This document shows, in pieces, positions 24,067 to 32,835 of a stretch of 64,000 nt of DNA. Both the position numbers and the translations under genes were made by a program. Where the stretch lies: assembly GCA_963806455.1 (NCBI GenBank), contig CAWDXZ010000006.1, forward strand, positions 496,001 to 560,000, given 5' to 3'. Source of the stretch: Bog-756 sp963806455 (lineage in GTDB: Bacteria > Actinomycetota > Acidimicrobiia > Acidimicrobiales > RAAP-2). The number at the start of each line of letters is the position of its first letter. Position 1 is the stretch's first letter. The notes beneath the pieces are model-generated. The model made no database searches. It saw only the letters and a program-made list of their open reading frames with translations, and was not told the origin of the DNA.

Positions 24067-26271
24067 GTGACACTAGGGCGCTATGTAGAGGGTCTTCTGT
24101 ACATGGCACTCGCCTTCGTCCCCGTCGGGATGGCTTCGTACAGGTGGCGGGCACGACTGCTTCCGACTTGGCGAGGTGCGGTTGGGCGCCTGACCGAGGT
24201 CGTCATCGGACTGACCACCGTCATCTGCGTCTCGGAGGTCTTCGGAACACTCCACCTCTTCCGAGTAGCCGCCATCGTGCCGGCGCTCGCCGTCGTCGGA
24301 ATCGCGGCCTGGTGGGTCGGCCGTCAAGGCGGTGAGCGACTCGTGGCGGATCCTGAGCCAATGGACAGAGCTGGCGCGACGGCGCCCTCCTCCAGGTCGT
24401 CGCTCGTCGCACTGATCGCGACCAGCGTACTCGTTGCCGAATGGGGCTCACGAACGGTCGACGCATTCCACCACGGAATGACCTCAGCCGACACCCTCTG
24501 GTATCACATGCCCCTAGCGGCTCGTTTTGTCCAACAGGGCTCAATCACACCTCTCCACTACGCCGACTCGGAGTCGGTGACGGTCTTCTTCCCCGCCATG
24601 TCGGAACTGGTCCACGCGATCGGGATCCTGTTCATGGGCAATGACGTGCTGTCGCCCCTCGTCAACTTGGGTTGGATGGCCTTAGCTTTATTGGCGGCAT
24701 GGTGCATAGGAAAGCCCTTCGAGGTTGCTCCGGTAACCCTTACAGGGACTGTGATCCTGTTGGCCACGCCTGGGCTGGTGGCCACTCAGCCCGGTGGGGC
24801 CTATGACGATGTCGTAGGTCTGGCTCTTCTGCTCTCATGTGCCGCGCTCTTGATCACCGGCTTCAAGGCAAGCGGGTCGGCCCGGCTCACTGGTCAGGGC
24901 ATAGCCGCTTTGGCAGCGGGCCTGGCACTGGGTACGAAGTTGACACTCATTGCCCCAATTGGCGCAATCACCGTAGGAATTTTCTTTCTGGCGCGACGGG
25001 GTCGTCGCCTGCGGGAAGGATCCGTGTGGCTCCTACTCCTTGCTCTGACTGGAGGGTTCTGGTATTTGCGCAACCTGGTTGTGGTGGGCAACCCGCTCCC
25101 GTCCCTCAACCTCAAGCTCGGCCCTCTGACTCTTCCCAGCCCACCTGCCCAAACCCCATCCTCGACCTTCGGTCAGTTCGTGCTACAGAGCCATTCGTGG
25201 CGGCAGTATTTCCTGCCTGGGCTCCGACTATCGTTCGGGCCGGCATGGTGGGTACTTCTCCCTCTAGCCGGAGCAGGCCTTCTGCTCTGTGTCATATCTG
25301 GTCCCAGTCGGATGACTCGCATGCTCGCTTGGGCTGGAGTTGCGGCCGCAGCTGCCTTCGTTGTCACACCCCAGTACCTTGCGATCCTGGGCACTCCAGT
25401 CTTTTTCGTCGACAACGTACGATACGTAGATACGGCCATTGTGCTGGGATTGGTGTTCCTGCCCATCGTTCCCCAGGTTGGTTCGACGCGACGTCAGTGG
25501 ATTCTGCTCCTTGTGTATTGCGCGGTTTTGACGATGACTCAACTCGATGGGACGATCTGGCCGATCAACCTCCTCTCGCAACGTTTTGCCGACCCAGTCG
25601 GTGGCTCCGACGCGGTGGGCGGCGTGGTCCTGGGAATCGCAACACTCGGCCTCGGTCTGATGCTGATCCATTCACGCCGTTTCCTGCACCCCAATCGGGT
25701 AGGGCAGTGGGTCCGCTATCTGACGATCGCCGCAGCCTGCACGTTGGTCATTGCCACGGGATTTTCGCTCCAGGAGTACTACCTACGGCACCGGTACGCG
25801 GGGCCAAACGCTCCATCCTTCGTGCGTTGGGCTCAGCGCGTGAGCAACTCCCGCATCGGGGTGGCTGGGGCATACTCGCAGATTCAATACGAGCTGTATG
25901 GTCGCGACCTAACCAACTATGTCCAGTATGTGGCAAAGGCAGGACCTCATCATGCCTACATCCCGATTGCCAGCTGCTACGAGTGGCGTCGACTGGTCAA
26001 TGCCGGTCGTTATGACTATATCTTGACCTCTACCGGACTGGTTTCCGATCGGCAGAAGGTCTTCGAAACTCCCTTCTCTTACACCGTGTGGACCGGCAGC
26101 GATCCGGCATCAAGCCTGGTTACCCGGGACATACTTGCCCTGCCTAACAACCCGGGCTATCCGGGTAGCACGGATTTCGTCGGCTTCTCCCTCTTCCGAT
26201 TGCATGGAAAGCTCGACCCGGCGGGTTGTTCCTCGCCGACCCTGCAGAAGACGGTCCCGACACAGTCGTGA
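24067..26271 (+). CDS. Large polytopic membrane protein, GT-C-like, family C copy 2
   Basis: 734 residues, sister of the gene at 20167: TVDAFHHGMTSADTLWYHMP, AARFVQQGSIT, SELVHAIGILFMGND and VATQPGGAY are shared, with the same helix order and outer C-terminal tail (YVQYVAKAG, ASCYEWRRL). GTG 24067 is chosen because AAGGGGA lies 9 bases upstream and it lines up with the sister start; the ATG at 24058 would overlap the ribosome site. It is oriented opposite to its sister, the two flanking the WAEDG gene. A sugar-transferase role is inferred from topology. Confidence 0.75.
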   Translation: MTLGRYVEGLLYMALAFVPVGMASYRWRARLLPTWRGAVGRLTEVVIGLTTVICVSEVFGTLHLFRVAAIVPALAVVGIAAWWVGRQGGERLVADPEPMDRAGATAPSSRSSLVALIATSVLVAEWGSRTVDAFHHGMTSADTLWYHMPLAARFVQQGSITPLHYADSESVTVFFPAMSELVHAIGILFMGNDVLSPLVNLGWMALALLAAWCIGKPFEVAPVTLTGTVILLATPGLVATQPGGAYDDVVGLALLLSCAALLITGFKASGSARLTGQGIAALAAGLALGTKLTLIAPIGAITVGIFFLARRGRRLREGSVWLLLLALTGGFWYLRNLVVVGNPLPSLNLKLGPLTLPSPPAQTPSSTFGQFVLQSHSWRQYFLPGLRLSFGPAWWVLLPLAGAGLLLCVISGPSRMTRMLAWAGVAAAAAFVVTPQYLAILGTPVFFVDNVRYVDTAIVLGLVFLPIVPQVGSTRRQWILLLVYCAVLTMTQLDGTIWPINLLSQRFADPVGGSDAVGGVVLGIATLGLGLMLIHSRRFLHPNRVGQWVRYLTIAAACTLVIATGFSLQEYYLRHRYAGPNAPSFVRWAQRVSNSRIGVAGAYSQIQYELYGRDLTNYVQYVAKAGPHHAYIPIASCYEWRRLVNAGRYDYILTSTGLVSDRQKVFETPFSYTVWTGSDPASSLVTRDILALPNNPGYPGSTDFVGFSLFRLHGKLDPAGCSSPTLQKTVPTQS

Positions 26272-26441
26272 CCAAAAGCCGACGGCCGAACAGAATTACC
26301 CTCTGACCTCACGGTTCACCATAGCGCCCGCCCGAGCGAGGGACTACGCTGCTCTCCTAGGCCAGTCGGCGTCCGTTCGAGCCGGACCGCGGTTCGAACC
26401 TAGGGACTTGAAAGCGTGGAGCTACTAGGGGGCTTGGATCT

Positions 26442-27272
26442 GTGCGCAAGACCAGCGTCGATATCGCTCTCCCGGTATTGAATGAGGAACGAACGCTCGA
26501 GAAGAACGTCCGCAGACTTCTCGCGGATGTCGCAATCAGAACCGAGTTCGATTGCTGCCTGTCCATAGTGGACAACGGCAGCTCCGATCATTCGTGGGAG
26601 GTCGCCAGCGCCCTGGCGCACACCGAGTCGAACGTCCGCGCTCTGCGGTTGGGACAACGAGGCAGGGGGGGAGCCCTCAAAGCGGCATGGTTATCCAGCT
26701 CCGCAGACATCATGGCTTACATGGACATCGACCTCTCCACCGACCTGGATGCCCTTCGACCCGTACTTGATCCCATCGCCGCCGGGACCACCGACATCTC
26801 CATCGGCTCACGACTTTTCCCTGGCTCGGAGGTCACCAGGGGTGCCCGACGTGAGATCATTTCCCATCTCTACAATCTGATTGCCCGAAGCGCCCTGCGA
26901 TATCACGTGCGGGATGCCCAATGCGGGTTCAAGGCGGTGAGCAGACACGTGGCGCTGACCATCGCTCCGCTCGTCGAGGACGATAGCTGGTTCTTCGATA
27001 CGGAGCTCCTGGTGTTGGCATGGCGAAGTGGTCTGCGGATCAACGAGGTGCCGGTTCGTTGGGTGGAGGACGACGATTCGAGAGTACGCATCGTGAGTAC
27101 GGCGATCGATGACCTCCGCGGCATCTGGAGGTTGATGCGTTCGACATATCGAAATCGGACCACCTCCTCGGTAAATACCCGAGCCCGTATCCCCATACTC
27201 GAGACTGTTCCGGCGAACCCGGCCCATCCCGAAGAGGAGGCATCCACCCCTCCCGTAGTCGAAACTCAATGA
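26442..27272 (+). CDS. GT2 glycosyltransferase, dolichyl-phosphate-mannose-synthase-like
   Basis: A 276-residue soluble GT-A enzyme: VDIALPVLNEERTLEKNV at the start, IVDNGSSDHSW (nucleotide-binding), MDIDLSTDL (the DxD-type metal site), IGSRLFPGSEVTRG, and DAQCGFKAVSR with WFFDTELL, all typical of polyprenyl-phosphate hexose synthases. It lacks the C-terminal membrane helices of GtrB, so it is the short form. Probable reaction: NDP-sugar plus polyprenyl phosphate to polyprenyl-phosphate sugar, the donor for the GT-C-like proteins nearby. Start GTG 26442. The stop overlaps the next start (ATGA). Confidence 0.88.
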   Translation: MRKTSVDIALPVLNEERTLEKNVRRLLADVAIRTEFDCCLSIVDNGSSDHSWEVASALAHTESNVRALRLGQRGRGGALKAAWLSSSADIMAYMDIDLSTDLDALRPVLDPIAAGTTDISIGSRLFPGSEVTRGARREIISHLYNLIARSALRYHVRDAQCGFKAVSRHVALTIAPLVEDDSWFFDTELLVLAWRSGLRINEVPVRWVEDDDSRVRIVSTAIDDLRGIWRLMRSTYRNRTTSSVNTRARIPILETVPANPAHPEEEASTPPVVETQ

Positions 27273-28033
27273 AAAAAGGCCATACCTCCTCTGCGGACGG
27301 CGCGGAGAATCCCGAAAACGTCGGACCCCATAACGTCGGAGAAGAAGCCTTCGACCGTAATGCCTCGGACTATGAGCAGTTGGTCGACAGGTCAATCTCC
27401 TTCACTGGCCGCGACGCGTCATTCTTCGCCAGACGAAAAGTCGATCTTCTCACGCGACTCCAAGAGGCACGGGGGCACAGCTTGGACGACGCGACTCTGC
27501 TGGACGTGGGCTGTGGCACCGGCACCACCGATCGGCACCTGGTTGATGAGGTAAAAGACCTGTATGGCGTGGACATCTCGACAGAGATGCTCGGTATGGC
27601 GCGAAAGAACGTACCCGGTGCCCATTTTCAGTGGTACGACGGGACGACCCTTCCATTTGAACCGGGCACGTTCGATGTCGTCGTCGCGGTCTGCGCGCTT
27701 CACCACGTTCCTCCGTCTCAGCAGAATCATTTCGTTACGGAACTCAACCGCGTCGCACGACCCGGTGGCCTCATTGCCATCTTCGAGCACAATCCGGTTA
27801 ATCCTCTGACCCGGCGGGCTGTGCGGGCGTGTGAGTTGGACGTCGGGGTGAAGCTGCTCACGGCCGGCAAGGTCAAGCAGCTGTTGGCGGCGTCCGGTGC
27901 CAGGGTGATCGGGAGCGACTACCTTCTTTTCACGCCCTTCGGGGGGCGGCTCGGCGTCGGTATCGATCGGTTGCTACAACCGATCCCCCTTGGGGGCCAA
28001 CATGCAGTCACGGCCGAGGCGACCCATGCCTGA
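27269..28033 (+). CDS. SAM-dependent methyltransferase (Methyltransf_11/25 type)
   Basis: 254 residues. Motif I LLDVGCGTGTTD lies at residues 77-88, then YGVDISTEML, the acidic motif FDVVVAVCALHHVPPS and RPGGLIAIFEHNP, a standard small-molecule class I methyltransferase. The C-terminal portion (LLAASGARVIGSDYLLFTP) completes the fold. Translation is coupled to the GT2 gene by an ATGA overlap, so it may methylate the lipid-linked sugar or the glycan made with that GT2. It converges with the membrane protein gene at 28052, 18 bases away. Confidence 0.87.
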   Translation: MKKGHTSSADGAENPENVGPHNVGEEAFDRNASDYEQLVDRSISFTGRDASFFARRKVDLLTRLQEARGHSLDDATLLDVGCGTGTTDRHLVDEVKDLYGVDISTEMLGMARKNVPGAHFQWYDGTTLPFEPGTFDVVVAVCALHHVPPSQQNHFVTELNRVARPGGLIAIFEHNPVNPLTRRAVRACELDVGVKLLTAGKVKQLLAASGARVIGSDYLLFTPFGGRLGVGIDRLLQPIPLGGQHAVTAEATHA

Positions 28034-28051
28034 TTGGTGCGGAGATCCTGA

Positions 28052-29500
28052 CTACGAGGTCCGGTCGGCGAACAGGCTGAGATGGTGGAGCTGGGCGATT
28101 CTGGCCTGGTGCCGGATGAACGAGGGCGACTGGAGCAGGTACAGGTAGTACCCCACCTCGCCGTCGGGGGTCCGGTCGATGTTGCGCAGCACCCGGGCGG
28201 CATGGGCCTGGTAGGCATGGTCGGAGCCGGCGCCCGTCGGGCCGTAGTGCAGCCCGAACGACACCTGCACCACGATGACGGCGGCGACCACCCAGCGAGC
28301 CGCGGGCATGAGGACGCGATCGATCCACACGGCCGCGGCGCGCCTCGACGGCAGGGGTCGCCCCAGGAGGGCCAGGAAGATCCCTATCGGGATCAACAGG
28401 TCGTAGGTGGTGTAGCGGGAGGCGCTGGCCCCCAGGTAGCCGAAGCGGACCCGACCGACGTCCACGATGACGACGAACAGCAGACCCACACAGATGAGGG
28501 CGATCCCGATCGGCCCTCCCCCGCTGTCGTCGCGACGGAGGCCGTAGGCCACCAGGATCAGCCCGGCCAGGACCAGGATGACCAGACCGAGCAGGAGGAC
28601 GGCGTTGCTCCCCGGACCGTTGTACCGACGGGGCAGGCCCACGATGTCGCCCACTTCGAAGACGTAGAACTTGATCGCCGCCACCGGGTGGTGCAGCACG
28701 TAGCCGTGGCTCGGCGAGCCCGCGGTGGCACTGGTGTTGAAGTTGTACAGGTAGAGGAACAACGCCGCCGCCGTGGCGGCGATCCACGCCACCACGAAGG
28801 GGACCGCCCGGCGCCGGTGGTAGAGCAGCACCAGGCCCGCCGGCCAGATGAGCAACCCCTGGAGTGACGAGAAGCTGCCCACCACGCCGGCCACGATGGC
28901 CGCGGCCAGCGTCAACCAGGTCAACGTCGGTCGGTCGATCAGGACGATGGCCGCGGCCAACGAGACCAGCACCAGGTACCAGGCCATCTGGAATCCCCAC
29001 AGCGAGTTCTCGTACTGAACGGTGGAGAGGGCCAGCACCACGACTGGGCAGTAGTAGAGCCAGGGCGTCGACATCGCCCGCCGCTTGTGCGCCCAGATGA
29101 CGAGTCCGGTGGCCACCACCAGCATGACCGCGCCCAGGTACTCCTCGACCTGGATGTTGAAATGGAAGTTGTGGGCGAGCAGGACGACGATCAGGTTGGG
29201 GAAGAAGATGCGATTCTCGTTGTGCTGGGCCCACAGGGAGCTCCAGTCGAACAGGTGCGAGTAGGAGTGGTTGATCACCGTGACGTCGTCCCACTGGTCT
29301 CCGAAGATCACGTTCACGCTGTACCGGTGGACCATCCAGAAGTAGCCGGCGACGGGAAGGACGTATCCGAGGACGGTCACCGCGTTGACCAGACGCCGGT
29401 CGAACCGGTCGATGAAGCGGCCGCCGGGACGATCGCGCCGGACGGCGCCGTCGGCGGACCCCTCCGCCACCGTCTCGGTCATACCATCCCGTACCGTCAT
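28052..29500 (-). CDS. Polytopic membrane protein of unknown family, GT-C-like
   Basis: 482 residues with about ten helices. The first outer loop has FGDQWDDVTVINHSYSH and AQHNENRIFFPNL, acidic residues placed as in GT-C transferases. STVQYENSLWGFQMAW follows in a later loop, and a short outer tail ends the protein. ATG 29500 is chosen because it overlaps the stop of the upstream GT2 (ATGA); a longer open frame to 29764 reads through that GT2 gene in a wrong frame. It is the last gene of the leftward run that begins at 36471. It may use the polyprenyl-phosphate sugar made by its coupled GT2 neighbour. Confidence 0.7.
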   Translation of the reverse strand: MTVRDGMTETVAEGSADGAVRRDRPGGRFIDRFDRRLVNAVTVLGYVLPVAGYFWMVHRYSVNVIFGDQWDDVTVINHSYSHLFDWSSLWAQHNENRIFFPNLIVVLLAHNFHFNIQVEEYLGAVMLVVATGLVIWAHKRRAMSTPWLYYCPVVVLALSTVQYENSLWGFQMAWYLVLVSLAAAIVLIDRPTLTWLTLAAAIVAGVVGSFSSLQGLLIWPAGLVLLYHRRRAVPFVVAWIAATAAALFLYLYNFNTSATAGSPSHGYVLHHPVAAIKFYVFEVGDIVGLPRRYNGPGSNAVLLLGLVILVLAGLILVAYGLRRDDSGGGPIGIALICVGLLFVVIVDVGRVRFGYLGASASRYTTYDLLIPIGIFLALLGRPLPSRRAAAVWIDRVLMPAARWVVAAVIVVQVSFGLHYGPTGAGSDHAYQAHAARVLRNIDRTPDGEVGYYLYLLQSPSFIRHQARIAQLHHLSLFADRTS

Positions 29501-30276
29501 CGCCGTCGGGAGCGTCTGATCCCGAGCACGGCCACGTCCCAGACGGCGGCCAGGCTGCCGGCCAGGCTGACCTTCGACCCACCCACATCGCTCCACTCCT
29601 CGAGCGGCACCTCGAGGAAGGATTCGATCGGCAGCCCGGGCACCCCCGACGTGCCGTCGAACAGCCGCTGGCACAAGAGGACGTCGAAGGACCACGCCGA
29701 GCGGAACGGGCTGGCCACCGCGGCCACGAGGGTGGGGTTGACCCGGAACACCTTTGCGCCGCACTGAGTGTCGTACACGGCCACCCCGAGGGCCATGGAG
29801 GCGACGGTGGCGAACACGCGGCCGGTGTAGTGCCGGAAGGCGCTGCGCTCGATATGGCTGCCCAGGCGGGACACTCGCGCTCCGAGCACGCCGTTCAGCT
29901 CGTGGTGGGCGTCCAGCTCATGGAGGAGCCGCAGGAGCTCGGTGGTCGGGGTGGCCAGGTCGGCGTCGAAATAGCCGACGACGGCCGCACCGCTCTCGAT
30001 GGCCTGCTGCAGACCCCGACGGACGGCTTCGGCCTTGCCGTTGTTGCGGGCGAGATGCACGACCTCGATGTCGGCCGACTTCAGCGCCAGCTGGTCCAGG
30101 ATCTCACCGGTGCGGTCGGTCGACCCGTCGTCGACGAAGAGCAGTCGGATGCCCCCGGCCGCGGCCAGCTGCAGGAAGGCGAGGTCGTCGAAGCGCCGTT
30201 CCTCGTTGAAGCACGGGACGACGACCACCGTGCCCGCGGCGCTGGGGTCGGCCGGTGGGCTCGTCATCCCGGTCAC
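29497..30276 (-). CDS. GT2 glycosyltransferase, polyprenyl-phosphate hexose synthase-like
   Basis: 259 residues, soluble: VVVVPCFNEERRFDDLAF, LLFVDDGSTDRTGE, the metal site YFDADLATP, LGARVSRLGSHIERS, and DTQCGAKVFR with WSFDVLLCQRL. This pattern is that of dolichyl-phosphate glucose/mannose synthases without C-terminal helices. It would load polyprenyl phosphate for outer-face transfer. GTG 30276 overlaps the stop of the YfhO gene (GTGA), and its own stop overlaps the next start (ATGA): three tightly coupled genes, a donor synthase between two candidate transferases. Confidence 0.87.
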   Translation of the reverse strand: MTGMTSPPADPSAAGTVVVVPCFNEERRFDDLAFLQLAAAGGIRLLFVDDGSTDRTGEILDQLALKSADIEVVHLARNNGKAEAVRRGLQQAIESGAAVVGYFDADLATPTTELLRLLHELDAHHELNGVLGARVSRLGSHIERSAFRHYTGRVFATVASMALGVAVYDTQCGAKVFRVNPTLVAAVASPFRSAWSFDVLLCQRLFDGTSGVPGLPIESFLEVPLEEWSDVGGSKVSLAGSLAAVWDVAVLGIRRSRRR

Positions 30277-32729
30277 GCTACCGGCGCCTCAGGCCCGGGT
30301 TCACGGCGGCCGACCCGGCGCCGCTTCCGCATTGCCGCCCAGACCAGCAGGCCGACGAGGAAGAGGGCGCTGAGGAGCGCCAGGACGATGCCCTCGGTGA
30401 AGGCCGCGGGCCAGTATCGGACGACGATCGAGTGCGCGCCCTTGGGGACGCGGGCCTGCAGCATCATTCCGGCATAGGGCTCGAGGGCGAGCGGCCGTCC
30501 GTCCACGGTGGCATGCCACCCGGGGACGTTGGTCAGATGGAGGCGCAGCGCGACCGGCACCGCCGACGAGGTGGTGATCTGCCATTCGGACGGGCTCGGG
30601 TGGTGGACCGCCACCGGGGTGCCCGCCACCCGGTCGGGGGGCAGCGAACGGCCGGTCAGCGGTGCCTCGGCCGCCTCTCCCGACCCGGGAATCCGGTACA
30701 GGTCCTCGTCGGCCAGGTGCCGGACGAAGACGCTCCCGGCCGGCCCGGCCCGGCCCGCGGCCACCAGGACGTAGCCCACCCCGTACTCACGGGCCAGCGC
30801 CGCACTGGTCACCGCCGGACAGAAGATGTAGAGCGCCGGCACCCCGCTCGCCGTCCCGGTGTTCGCCACCCAGTCACGGAAGACGCGCTTGGGGATGATC
30901 GGGTCGTAGGCCGCCAGCTCTCGGATCTCGTAGGCGTCGTTGACGTTGGGCCCGATCCCGTCGTGACAACCGAGCGACCCGTTGGCCACCACCGCCGAGC
31001 CCACCGTGCTCGCATAGGCCCGGATGGCGGGCGTCTCGGGATACGAGGTGGGGCTCGACTGCATCGTCTCGGCCCCGGCGCTGACCAGGAAGGCCGTCTG
31101 CACGGCCAGCAGCGCCAGGCCGGCGACGGTTCCGGCCCGGCGGAGGAGGACCGGCTCCCCCACCCCGGCGTCGCCCGGGGCGGCCTGGTGCCTCAGGATC
31201 CCGCGTCGCCGGTGGGCCCAGACCAGGAACCCGGCCACCGCCAGCCCGACCAGTGCCTCGACGACCGGCCAGATGAAGCTGTGCGCACGGATCGAGGCGG
31301 CCACCGGAGGGAGATCCCCCCGACCGAACAACCACAGACCGAGGAGCCCGACGGCGGCGACGGCGAACCCCCCGCCGACCCAGCGGGCGGCGGCCCCGGT
31401 CCCGGCGGCCCGGACGACGTACTCGATCCCGTACCCGGCCAGCACGGCGATGGCCAGAGCCATCGGCATCTCGGCGCGCAGCCAGCTGACCTGGCCCAGC
31501 AGGGGAAGCTTGTCCGCCAGGGAGACGACGGGCGGGACGAACACCAGCGCCAGGCAGACGACCGTGACCACACCGAAGGCCCGGACCTCGGGTCGGCGCC
31601 GGTACAGGATGATCCCGAGGGCCGCCAGCACCAGGGCGGCCACACCGAGGTACATGGCGTTTTCGGTATAGAAGAGCGAGTACGGGTCGAAGACGAGGAG
31701 CTGGCTCCCGTGGTAGATCGGCAGGCCGCCGAAGCTCTGGAACGCCAGCCACAGGAGCACGTGCGGCGGAAGGGCACTGCTGCCGCCCGACGAGCCACGG
31801 ATCGACTGCCGGGCCAGCTGCAGCCCGGGGAGGGCGAAGGGCGCGGCCAGTGCCACACCGGCCACGGTGGCCACCACCAGGTCCACGGCCGGCCGGACGA
31901 TGGGGCCGGAGCCACCCGCCCAACCGGCGCGCATCACCAGCATCGCGGCGAAGAACACGCCCACGGTGAGCAGGAGCACGGCGAACCCTTCGGGAGCGCC
32001 TCCGAAGAAGGAGAACGCCACGCACACGGCGATCGCCACGACATAGCCGGCCCGGTGTCGGCCACGCAGGAGGAGCAGGCCGAAGGCGAGGATCCATCCG
32101 GCCCAGCCCATCACCGCCGGGAAGGGATAGCCGAGCCACGCCGTGATGGGCCCACTGAGCTCGAACACCGTGCCGACCGCCGCACCGGCCAGGGCACCCA
32201 TCCCGAGGACGCGGGCGAGGACGTAGGCCCCCGATCCGGCCACCACGATGTTGACGATCACCCCGGCGGTGAACGCGTACCGCAACGGAGTGACGTACCC
32301 GACGAGCGCCGGAAGGCTGAAGGGGGCCGACTGCCAATTGAAGGCCAGCGGCACCCCCAGGCCGGCGTAAGGGTTCCAGATGGGCAGATGGCCGTGGTGT
32401 ACCTGCTGCCACACCAGCGTCCACCAAGGGATGAGCGAGTTGGCCAGGTCGGAATTCTGGGCGATGTGCGGCGCCACGCCGGGCAGCCGGGTCAGCCCGG
32501 CCTGGACGGCCAGGTCGATCGGGCCGAAGATGTGCCCGTGGATCAGGAAGGGCACCAGCACGGCAATACCGGAGATGAGCACCCAGGCCATGCCGAACAG
32601 GTCGCTGCGGTGGAGCTCCCCGGTCGGGCGTCTGCTCACGCCGCTGGTTTCCATCGGCTCTTCGGGCACGGCCAGCGCCACTGCGGACGGCATCGAATCC
32701 CGCCCTGCCGACAGGGAATCATTCTGCAC
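30273..32729 (-). CDS. YfhO-like polytopic membrane protein, family B copy 2
   Basis: 818 residues, sister of the gene at 7976: HLPIWNPYAGLGVPLAFNWQ, GTVFELSGPITAWLGYP, about twelve helices, and the C-terminal VPGWHATVDGRPLALEPYAG ... IVVRYWPAAF domain before the final helix. YfhO-type proteins act in glycosylation of surface polymers. The start is taken as GTG 32729; the ribosome site is poor and an internal ATG at 32693 is possible. A longer frame (30255-32993) exists on the opposite strand but has no protein-like features. Confidence 0.85.
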   Translation of the reverse strand: MQNDSLSAGRDSMPSAVALAVPEEPMETSGVSRRPTGELHRSDLFGMAWVLISGIAVLVPFLIHGHIFGPIDLAVQAGLTRLPGVAPHIAQNSDLANSLIPWWTLVWQQVHHGHLPIWNPYAGLGVPLAFNWQSAPFSLPALVGYVTPLRYAFTAGVIVNIVVAGSGAYVLARVLGMGALAGAAVGTVFELSGPITAWLGYPFPAVMGWAGWILAFGLLLLRGRHRAGYVVAIAVCVAFSFFGGAPEGFAVLLLTVGVFFAAMLVMRAGWAGGSGPIVRPAVDLVVATVAGVALAAPFALPGLQLARQSIRGSSGGSSALPPHVLLWLAFQSFGGLPIYHGSQLLVFDPYSLFYTENAMYLGVAALVLAALGIILYRRRPEVRAFGVVTVVCLALVFVPPVVSLADKLPLLGQVSWLRAEMPMALAIAVLAGYGIEYVVRAAGTGAAARWVGGGFAVAAVGLLGLWLFGRGDLPPVAASIRAHSFIWPVVEALVGLAVAGFLVWAHRRRGILRHQAAPGDAGVGEPVLLRRAGTVAGLALLAVQTAFLVSAGAETMQSSPTSYPETPAIRAYASTVGSAVVANGSLGCHDGIGPNVNDAYEIRELAAYDPIIPKRVFRDWVANTGTASGVPALYIFCPAVTSAALAREYGVGYVLVAAGRAGPAGSVFVRHLADEDLYRIPGSGEAAEAPLTGRSLPPDRVAGTPVAVHHPSPSEWQITTSSAVPVALRLHLTNVPGWHATVDGRPLALEPYAGMMLQARVPKGAHSIVVRYWPAAFTEGIVLALLSALFLVGLLVWAAMRKRRRVGRREPGPEAPVA

Positions 32730-32835
32730 CGGGGAAGAGTAACACCGGGAATTGCGGATTTCACCCGGTCAAGCTGGGCAAACGCTCCCTGTCGGTGTCA
32801 CGGCTCCCCCGCCACGGCGCCCGGCCATCCCACCG

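Noticed and set aside
26380..26405. GGTTCGAACC, resembling a tRNA T-arm
   Set aside because: No matching acceptor stem, anticodon arm or CCA-type end could be laid out around it.
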